This document shows positions 6,962-11,722 of a stretch of 11,722 nt of DNA, piece by piece (within the stretch, counting starts at the first letter, position 1; each line of letters begins with the position of its first letter). The position numbers and the translations under genes are program-made. Source of the stretch: CAZDBA01 sp964503615 (GTDB lineage Bacteria; Planctomycetota; Planctomycetia; Pirellulales; Pirellulaceae); assembly GCA_964503615.1 (NCBI GenBank), contig CAZDBA010000151.1, forward strand, positions 1 to 11,722, read 5' to 3'. The notes under the pieces were generated by a model. It did not search any database. It was not told the origin of the DNA and saw only the letters and a program-made list of their open reading frames with translations.

Positions 6962-8263
6962 GTGGGAACTCTTATCGCGTTGGTTTTGATTTTCTTCTGC
7001 TGCCTGTTTATCTGGAGAGCTTGCGACGGATTCGAAGTCGCTTCGGAGTACATTGGCCGTAATCTTTCCGAAGGCGTTCGCGGCGGAACGATCAATGCCA
7101 TCTCCAGTTCACTGCCCGAACTGTTCACGACTTTGCTTGCTCTCCTGTTCGTTTCGGGTGTATCGGAAAGCAATGAAAATGCGTTTGCGATAGGAATCGG
7201 AACTACCGCTGGTAGCGCGATCTTTAACGGAATGATCATTCCGGCATTTTGCATCCTGTCAGTCGTGGGCACTGTCGTTCTGGGAGTCAAAGTCACTTCG
7301 GTTAACGTCTCCACCAAAGTCCTCTTGCGAGATGGGCTTTCGCTTATTTTCTGCGAGTTGGTTTTGATCCTGTTCATCAACGGCACCAAGCTCTATTGGT
7401 GGCACGGCGTCATTTTGATGGTGCTGTACATCGCATACTTTGCCTACATGCTGCTTTCGATGAAAACGAAAAATCAACAATCGGAGAGCGAGGAAGAAGC
7501 GGACGCGGACGAAGAAGACGAAGAACGAGGTCCAATTGGCAAGCTTTTTTACTGGCTATCGCTGGGGCCGGTTCTGGATTTGGAATCAAAGTTTATTCGA
7601 GACGATGCGACTCGCGCTAAAATCAAAAACGAGACGTGGAACGGCTGGCCGTTGTTGTTCGCGTCGACCGTCGTTATCGGACTTTCCTGTTGGTTGCTAG
7701 TGATCGGTTGTGAACTATTGGGCTCGGGGCCGGACCATCCTTGCGAGTTGTTCGGGATGACGTTGCCGCCAGGGTTGAATATGCCGGTCATTTTCGTCGC
7801 AGTTATTTTTGCCTCGATGGCGACAAGCGTTCCCGACACCGTGATCTCGATTCGTGACGCACGCGACGGAGACTACGACGATGCGGTTGCCAACGCACTG
7901 GGCAGTAACATATTTGACGTTTGTTTTGCGTTGGGCTTTCCGCTGTTTCTGTATACGATCATTTTCCAAAAGCCGATTGAGATGAGCCAACAAGTCGCTG
8001 AGCAAAGCGCGGAGTTGCGGTTTATTCTTTTGGTTCTCACGATCGTTGGCTTCTTCGTGTACTTTGTTGGCAAGCGAACTACAGGCCAAAACAACATGAA
8101 GTGCGTCGAAATGAAAAAAGGCAAAGCGGTGGTGCTGCTGGCGATTTATTTCGCGTTCGCGACCTACATTATCGCCCTCGGCTTTGACGCGCAATGGGCA
8201 CAAGGATTGTCCGATTGGCTACGAACGAACATCATCGCACACCTGCCTCGAATTGGCGGATGA
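6962..8263 (+). CDS. CaCA-family cation exchanger (Na+/Ca2+ or K+-dependent antiporter)
   Basis: A 433-residue inner-membrane antiporter with the two alpha repeats that define the Ca2+/cation antiporter superfamily. Repeat 1 is GGTINAISSSLPELFTTLLA (41-60) followed by GIGTTAGSAIFNG (78-90). Repeat 2 is FASMATSVPDTVISIRDARD (283-302) followed by VANALGSNIFD (309-319). Between the halves is an acidic cytoplasmic loop (about 173-189, SESEEEADADEEDEER), and about ten hydrophobic segments are visible. The key acidic residues are E53 and D292. The second motif, TSVPDT, is the form I recall from eukaryotic NCX, whereas prokaryotic YrbG types usually have PE in both. Repeat 1 also lacks the usual GN and SN asparagines (T81, A86). 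The start is GTG 6962 because a stop (TAA 6947-6949) lies just upstream in frame and helix 1 begins at once. It probably heads an operon with the next two genes. Confidence 0.88.
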   Translation: MGTLIALVLIFFCCLFIWRACDGFEVASEYIGRNLSEGVRGGTINAISSSLPELFTTLLALLFVSGVSESNENAFAIGIGTTAGSAIFNGMIIPAFCILSVVGTVVLGVKVTSVNVSTKVLLRDGLSLIFCELVLILFINGTKLYWWHGVILMVLYIAYFAYMLLSMKTKNQQSESEEEADADEEDEERGPIGKLFYWLSLGPVLDLESKFIRDDATRAKIKNETWNGWPLLFASTVVIGLSCWLLVIGCELLGSGPDHPCELFGMTLPPGLNMPVIFVAVIFASMATSVPDTVISIRDARDGDYDDAVANALGSNIFDVCFALGFPLFLYTIIFQKPIEMSQQVAEQSAELRFILLVLTIVGFFVYFVGKRTTGQNNMKCVEMKKGKAVVLLAIYFAFATYIIALGFDAQWAQGLSDWLRTNIIAHLPRIGG

Positions 8264-8304
8264 AATGAAACCTAATTAACGTTTATCTAAAGTGGTAGAG
8301 TGTC

Positions 8305-8832
8305 ATGCTGACAGCGGAACAAATCAAAAAAATGAACGGAAGGTTTCAGGTTTTGCAAATAATCTGTGCCGCATTGATCATTGGCCCCATTGTGACGGGA
8401 ATCGTTTTGTCGTTTTTGAGACCGGCCCCCAAGATTGTTCAAGACATGGACATCATTTCGATCTCCATAGCGGGTTTCGCAATCGTCCTGTTTCTTGCCG
8501 CACCTGTTGTTGGAGCGATCACATTGAAATCAGCAGCCAACGAGCTTGCCAAGAAAAGAAAACCCGAAAGCTCAGGTCAGAAAACAGAAGAGGCTGAAAT
8601 GAGCTGGCTGGGCAAATTGTTTGAGTCCCTTCAAACATCGACGATTATCCGCAATGCGATGATCGAAGGTGGTACGTTCGCTTCGATTCTTTTTTGGTTT
8701 ATAAGTGGATCAGTGTTCGTGTTGGGCACTTACGTGATTGGCATCGCCTGGATGATCGTACTGTTCCCGACAAAGGGACGGCTTGCCAACAAACTCGAAG
8801 AACTACAAGTCTCTTCCGAGCGAACCCCTTAG
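8305..8832 (+). CDS. Four-helix membrane protein of unknown function
   Basis: A 175-residue protein that I do not recognise. Hydrophobic segments are at about 16-37, 50-72, 122-138 and 140-154, arranged as two hairpins. They are joined by a polar, lysine/glutamate-rich linker (76-100: ANELAKKRKPESSGQKTEEAE), and both ends are hydrophilic. The second half contains IRNAMIEGGTFASILFWF (115-132), a pattern I have seen in uncharacterised planctomycete membrane proteins. The start is ATG 8305; only a weak GGTAGAG precedes it. It lies 41 bases after the exchanger gene and 16 bases before the next, so co-transcription is likely and a role alongside the exchanger is possible but unproven. The TAG stop sits inside a TTAGTGGAA motif. 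Confidence 0.75.
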   Translation: MLTAEQIKKMNGRFQVLQIICAALIIGPIVTGIVLSFLRPAPKIVQDMDIISISIAGFAIVLFLAAPVVGAITLKSAANELAKKRKPESSGQKTEEAEMSWLGKLFESLQTSTIIRNAMIEGGTFASILFWFISGSVFVLGTYVIGIAWMIVLFPTKGRLANKLEELQVSSERTP

Positions 8833-8848
8833 TGGAAAGCCTGCACCT

Positions 8849-9343
8849 ATGAGCAACTTGGAATTTAAAACAGATCCCTATGAGTTGTGGCAGATGCTTG
8901 CTACAGGTACGTGTCTTGAACACCGATGTGAATTCATTTTGCACAAACATGCTGAAGATCAAACAGAAGCGACACCAAAACAATTGGCTGCTTTGAAACT
9001 CGCCGAATCACTCGATGACTCGTTTCAAAATTTGATGGATGATGCCGCAGAGCAATTTCGGGCTTGGGTTGACAGCCGAGTCGACCTTTCTTCCGAAGGC
9101 CTCGGGGGTATAAGCCGAGCCAATATTCGAGACCACTACCGAATTTACCAAGTTCGAATTCCCAGACAGGATGGTGACTCCCTACACTACTTTCTTGATT
9201 GCGGTTGTGACTGGGAGGAAGAACACAACATGACAATGTTGGTTCGAGACATGAATATTGTTTTTTGTGGACAGGATGACTGCCGTTCCGATTGGTGGGC
9301 AATGGAAAGGGAGATCGCTGAGTATCAGAGTCGAAAGTTATAG
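8849..9343 (+). CDS. Soluble protein of unknown function, cysteine- and acid-rich C-terminus
   Basis: 164 residues, no signal peptide or membrane segment. The N-terminal half is alpha-helical and charged (about 8-76). The C-terminal half includes RIYQVRIPRQ (98-107), then DCGCDWEEEHNMTMLVRDMNIVFCGQDD (117-144) and DWW (148-150). The WEEEH-x-L-x-R-x-V-x-G layout recalls small domains of the DUF6985 kind seen in immunity-like and stand-alone proteins, but this is from memory and weak. I chose ATG 8849, preceded by GGAAAG (8834-8839), over an in-frame ATG at 8783 that would overlap the upstream gene by 50 bases. It is the third gene of the probable exchanger operon. Four cysteines (C22, C27, C118, C120) could allow metal binding, though they may simply be free thiols. 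Confidence 0.72.
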   Translation: MSNLEFKTDPYELWQMLATGTCLEHRCEFILHKHAEDQTEATPKQLAALKLAESLDDSFQNLMDDAAEQFRAWVDSRVDLSSEGLGGISRANIRDHYRIYQVRIPRQDGDSLHYFLDCGCDWEEEHNMTMLVRDMNIVFCGQDDCRSDWWAMEREIAEYQSRKL

Positions 9344-9402
9344 GGCTACGTCTCAGCGGCAAATGGAATTCTGGCGAATCCTGTTACGCACTGAATTTGT
9401 GT

Positions 9403-9427
9403 TTTAGTGGAACGCTCTTTAGTGGAA
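9403..9427. repeat. Direct repeat TTTAGTGGAA x2
   Basis: TTTAGTGGAA occurs at 9403-9412 and 9418-9427, 15 bases apart. The second copy contains the stop codon of the - strand lipoprotein gene (TAA, reverse complement of 9419-9421). A further TTAGTGGAA lies at 8829-8837, across the stop of the four-helix membrane protein gene. It is related to the CACTAAT cluster at 5441-5475 on the opposite strand. Confidence 0.5.
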
Positions 9428-9610
9428 ATTCAAACGGCTTTCGATCGCTCTGGCCTCGGCGGAAACTCCTGTTGCTCGGCCGGCAGATCTTCCCAGACTG
9501 GTTGGAGGAGCTGAAACGACATCACCACTCTTTTCCTGAGGTGTGGAGGAGCAGCCCATGTGGATCGAAATGATTGTGCCTGCCACCAAAATCCAAAACA
9601 GTTTTTGCAT
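9419..9610 (-). CDS. Small putative lipoprotein
   Basis: 63 residues: MQKLFWILVAGTIISIHMGC is a signal peptide with K3, a hydrophobic core at 4-16 and a candidate lipidated cysteine at 20. The lipobox is non-canonical (HMGC rather than L-A-G-C). The mature part, about 43 residues, is polar (SSTPQEKSGDVVSAPPTSLG) and ends GVSAEARAIESRLNFH. From memory, an EARAIExxL tail occurs in other tiny planctomycete lipoproteins. Ribosome binding site: AAGAGAA about 12 bases before the ATG, weak. Function unknown; presumably anchored to a membrane. It is divergent from bshB1, and its stop codon lies in a TTTAGTGGAA repeat. Confidence 0.62.
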   Translation of the reverse strand: MQKLFWILVAGTIISIHMGCSSTPQEKSGDVVSAPPTSLGRSAGRATGVSAEARAIESRLNFH

Positions 9611-9701
9611 TGAAGGTTCTCTTTTTTCTTCGACTCGCTTACTCGACTTGTCAGAATTTCCCGGACTGTTTCAATTGGGATGGATACTGTAAAGTCAACT
9701 T

Positions 9702-9730
9702 TTTACAAATCGCGATTTCGCGATTAACTT
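9702..9730 (+). promoter_or_regulatory. Perfect inverted repeat in the bshB1 promoter region
   Basis: Positions 9708-9725 read AATCGCGA-TT-TCGCGATT, a perfect 8-2-8 inverted repeat, 30 bases before the bshB1 ATG. TTTACA at 9702-9707 matches the -35 consensus at 5 of 6. If it is a -35 element, the repeat fills the spacer and the -10 would fall at about 9724-9730 (a poor TTAACT/TAACTT). A repressor bound in the spacer would block transcription. As RNA it could also fold, but no T-run follows, so I favour an operator. Confidence 0.5.
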
Positions 9731-9755
9731 TGCTAGCCTTTCCACCGAGAACCCC

Positions 9756-10448
9756 ATGAAATTGGATGTCCTAGTCGTCGCCCCACATCCCGATGATGCC
9801 GAATTGGGAATGGGTGGAGCGATTATGAAGATGCAAGCGGACGGCTTGAACGTCGGAGTGCTGGACCTCACGACTGGAGAACCAACACCGCATGGCAGCG
9901 AGTCGATCCGTGCTGCCGAAACGGCGCGTGCCACAGACATTTTAGGTTTGAAGTGGCGTGAGAATTTAGGGTTGGTTAACCGAAGTCTTGAACCGACTTT
10001 GGAGGCCCGCAAAAAGCTGGCTGAAATTTTTCGTACCACAAAGCCGAATTGGTTATTCGCTCCCTACTGGGTAGACGCCCATCCCGATCATGTCGCGGCA
10101 ACAAAATTAGTCGACGATGCCAGGTTCTGGTCCAAGCTTTCCAAAACCGATATGAAGGGTGAGCGTCATCATCCTCAGCGCATCTACAACTATTACTGTG
10201 TCCACCTCAAGCTCCACGCAACTCCCGCGTTTGTTCTGGACATCAGTGATGTATGGGAGCAAAAGCTTGCTGCGATCGCGGCTTACGAAAGCCAGTTTAT
10301 AACGGGTCGCGAAGAGATGTCTCCTTCGTTCCTGGAACAGCTGGAAATCGAAGCTGCGTATTGGGGAAAGTCGATCGGCGTCCGCTACGGCGAACCGTTC
10401 ACCAGCCGCGAACCGATCGGAATGACAGGATTTGGAACTCTGGTTTAA
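9756..10448 (+). CDS. bshB1: PIG-L/LmbE-family deacetylase, BshB1 type (bacillithiol biosynthesis)
   Basis: Zinc-dependent N-acetylglucosaminyl deacetylase. In bacillithiol synthesis BshB1 removes the acetyl group from GlcNAc-malate before BshC adds cysteine. At 230 residues the length is normal. Motifs: APHPDDAELGMGG (9-21), with H11 and D14 as metal ligands and D13 as the likely catalytic base; LDLTTGEPTPHG (36-47); RAAETARATDILGL (52-65), followed by RENLGL (68-73); and AHPDH (108-112), with H112 as third ligand. Later, RIYNYY (142-147), FVLDISDVW (159-167) and AAYESQF (175-181) match the BshB1 C-terminal pattern better than generic PIG-L enzymes. The start is ATG 9756 with only a weak CGAGAA upstream. 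BshA and BshC genes are not in the window, so use of bacillithiol in this organism is inferred. Confidence 0.88.
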   Translation: MKLDVLVVAPHPDDAELGMGGAIMKMQADGLNVGVLDLTTGEPTPHGSESIRAAETARATDILGLKWRENLGLVNRSLEPTLEARKKLAEIFRTTKPNWLFAPYWVDAHPDHVAATKLVDDARFWSKLSKTDMKGERHHPQRIYNYYCVHLKLHATPAFVLDISDVWEQKLAAIAAYESQFITGREEMSPSFLEQLEIEAAYWGKSIGVRYGEPFTSREPIGMTGFGTLV

Positions 10449-10452
10449 TTTT

Positions 10453-10489
10453 CCGTCTAAACACACTTATCTATTCGAAGTGTAAACGG
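10453..10489 (+). terminator. Imperfect hairpin just after bshB1
   Basis: ACACTT (10463-10468) pairs with AAGTGT (10478-10483) across a 9-base loop. CCGT (10453-10456) can extend the stem with ACGG (10486-10489) through an uneven internal loop. It begins 5 bases after the bshB1 stop codon. No T-run follows directly (a T-rich stretch comes about 15 bases later), so intrinsic termination would be weak. It lies between the convergent bshB1 and DUF1559 genes. Confidence 0.35.
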
Positions 10490-10628
10490 AGAAGGGTTGT
10501 TGAATTTTTTCGATGTCAGCCCGTTCATCACGTTGCTAACTCGGTAGATGGTCAAAGCTATCGAGGCAACTTCCAAACATGGAATTGCGAAACATCGGCA
10601 GTAGCAGCAACTCCAGAAGCGCTTGGAA

Positions 10629-11588
10629 TCATTCGACTCTGCCGTCGTCGCGCTCGGCTAAAAGGCCCAGTGTGTTTGGTTCAATGGTGTTGGCTAGGGA
10701 CCGAACTGAACCATCGCCCATTACGAATTGACAGATTCCAGGGTGCCAGCTTCCAAACTGAGAATTAAATTCCGAGCTTATGTCGGCGAGTGCAAACTCT
10801 GGACCAGCAGCACGTGATATCGCCCACGGGTGGTCTCCGTTGTAGATCGAACCGTCACCCGTTAGAGCAGAAAGATTGCCTGCGGTATTGCTTCCAAACG
10901 TTCCGGGAACCACATGTTTCTCTCCTAGAAAGATTGTATTACTCAATCCGTCGAATACCGCGCCGAACGATGTCCGCGATTTCCAGCTCTCGAGAATCCG
11001 GGGAAAGGTATTTCGTTCATACTCCCAGTCGGCGATGATAAATGAGCCGTTGCCACCGTTACCACTCCAATCAGCAGCGACGGATGTCCCCACGCAACAA
11101 GCGTAGTCACTAAGTGCCCCTTCGTAATGCTGGCGGCTACCGGCAAATGGCAGATCTGGTCGGTCGCCACTTGTGCTCAGACCCGCACTTCCTGCAGTGC
11201 GGCGACTGGGGCAAAAGAAAATCGTCACCGAATTTGCTCGCAGGATATCGCCTTCGGCTACCGTATTACCTTGATCGTAATACCAACGTTTCAAATCCCA
11301 CTGGTCAAAGAAATTCTGGCTTTCGATAAACGGAAGTAGATGTACTGCCCACGAGACTCCGCCTGAGCGATTCAAGCGATTCGGTGGAATCGAGCGATGA
11401 ACTGCTTCATAGGAATGAACGGCAAGTCCGATTTGTTTGAGGTGATTGGCACAAGCGATTCGCTGCGCCGCTGCACGTACGTTCTGGACCGCGGGTAACA
11501 GTAACCCTATCAGGACACCGATGATCGCTATGACCACCAGTAATTCGACCAACGTAAAAGCATGTTTGGGCAAGAATGAACGTGTCAT
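10629..11588 (-). CDS. DUF1559 protein with prepilin-type N-terminal methylation motif
   Basis: 319 residues. The N-terminus is a type III (pilin-like) signal, LPKHA|FTLVELLVVIAIIG (6-24), with E15 at the conserved fifth mature position and a single hydrophobic helix to about 34. Alanine replaces the usual glycine before the cleavage site. The body has family hallmarks: CANHLKQIGLAVHSYE (46-61), WAVHLLPFIE (80-89), FFCPSRR (124-130), GLSNTIFLGEK (214-224) and the C-terminal H-X9-DG motif WHPGICQFVMGDGSV (281-295). Planctomycete genomes carry dozens of such genes; they are thought to be processed by prepilin peptidase and act as pseudopilin-like or surface components, but their function is not established. 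The start is ATG at 11586-11588 read leftward; a ribosome binding site is not evident, as is common in this family. An inverted repeat lies 36-68 bases upstream. Confidence 0.93.
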   Translation of the reverse strand: MTRSFLPKHAFTLVELLVVIAIIGVLIGLLLPAVQNVRAAAQRIACANHLKQIGLAVHSYEAVHRSIPPNRLNRSGGVSWAVHLLPFIESQNFFDQWDLKRWYYDQGNTVAEGDILRANSVTIFFCPSRRTAGSAGLSTSGDRPDLPFAGSRQHYEGALSDYACCVGTSVAADWSGNGGNGSFIIADWEYERNTFPRILESWKSRTSFGAVFDGLSNTIFLGEKHVVPGTFGSNTAGNLSALTGDGSIYNGDHPWAISRAAGPEFALADISSEFNSQFGSWHPGICQFVMGDGSVRSLANTIEPNTLGLLAERDDGRVE

Positions 11589-11623
11589 AATTTGTTACCA
11601 TACGTTTCGGCGACAGAAAGCTC

Positions 11624-11656
11624 CAACGGATATTCTTCCCTCGATTGTATCCGTTG
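11624..11656 (-). promoter_or_regulatory. Inverted repeat upstream of the DUF1559 gene
   Basis: CAACGGATA (11624-11632) and TATCCGTTG (11648-11656) form a perfect 9-base inverted repeat with a 15-base spacer, followed by a partial third arm TATCCGACG (11658-11666). It lies 36-68 bases upstream of the start codon, where a promoter or 5' leader would be. It may be an operator (arm centres about 24 bases apart, near two helical turns) or an RNA hairpin in the leader. Confidence 0.4.
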
Positions 11657-11722
11657 TATCCGACGTTGAAAGCAAAATCTTCGAGTTAGCTCGACCACCG
11701 AATGTTGTTAGATAAACGTGGG

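Noticed and set aside
8783..8848. Upstream ATG for the 164-residue protein
   Set aside because: It would overlap the preceding gene by 50 bases, and the added 22 residues are low-complexity; ATG 8849 has a better ribosome binding site.
10253..10768. A 171-codon + strand frame overlapping the end of bshB1 and the antisense of the DUF1559 gene
   Set aside because: Its composition (many Arg, Cys, Trp) is that of a shadow frame; both overlapped genes have strong family motifs.

Overview
The window looks like chromosomal DNA of a planctomycete, probably a marine Pirellulales-type relative of Rhodopirellula. The best evidence is the DUF1559 prepilin-like protein at the right end: it has a type IV pilin-like N-terminus (FTLVELLVVIAIIG) and an H-X9-DG C-terminal motif, a family heavily expanded in Planctomycetes. 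Weak Shine-Dalgarno sites, some GTG starts, roughly balanced base composition and short secreted lipoproteins fit this. A run of exactly 100 N (5733-5832) marks a scaffold join. I see no rRNA, tRNA, CRISPR array, transposase or phage gene.

Left part (1-5427): a compact four-gene unit on the + strand. It encodes a secreted beta-propeller resembling the periplasmic zinc metallochaperone AztD, two ABC-2/NosY-like permeases of the DUF3526 type, and an NosF-like ABC ATPase. Gaps are 54, 9 and -8 bases, so they are almost certainly co-transcribed. A perfect palindrome, TTGCAAC-CCA-GTTGCAA, lies about 95 bases upstream of the first gene and is a plausible operator. I infer a NosDFY-like arrangement in which a membrane ABC machine works with a periplasmic metal-binding partner. 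This is the most interesting system here.

Middle (5428-6961): an intergenic region with CACTAAT repeats and a short hairpin, then the first 20 codons of a lipoprotein gene cut by the assembly gap. On the - strand follows a complete ferredoxin/flavodoxin-NADP+ reductase (fpr). Then come about 370 bases without a convincing gene, which hold a fragment resembling a dispersed non-coding repeat.

Right of centre (6962-9343): a probable three-gene + strand operon with a divergent CaCA-family cation/Ca2+ exchanger, a four-helix membrane protein of unknown function and a soluble cysteine- and acid-rich protein. After it come a small - strand lipoprotein gene and, divergent from it, a BshB1-type PIG-L deacetylase gene (bacillithiol synthesis) with a perfect inverted repeat in its promoter region. 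The window ends with the - strand DUF1559 gene, which has its own inverted repeat upstream. Apart from the ABC unit and the CaCA operon, the genes look like unrelated neighbours. All family assignments come from reading motifs by eye; no database search was run.
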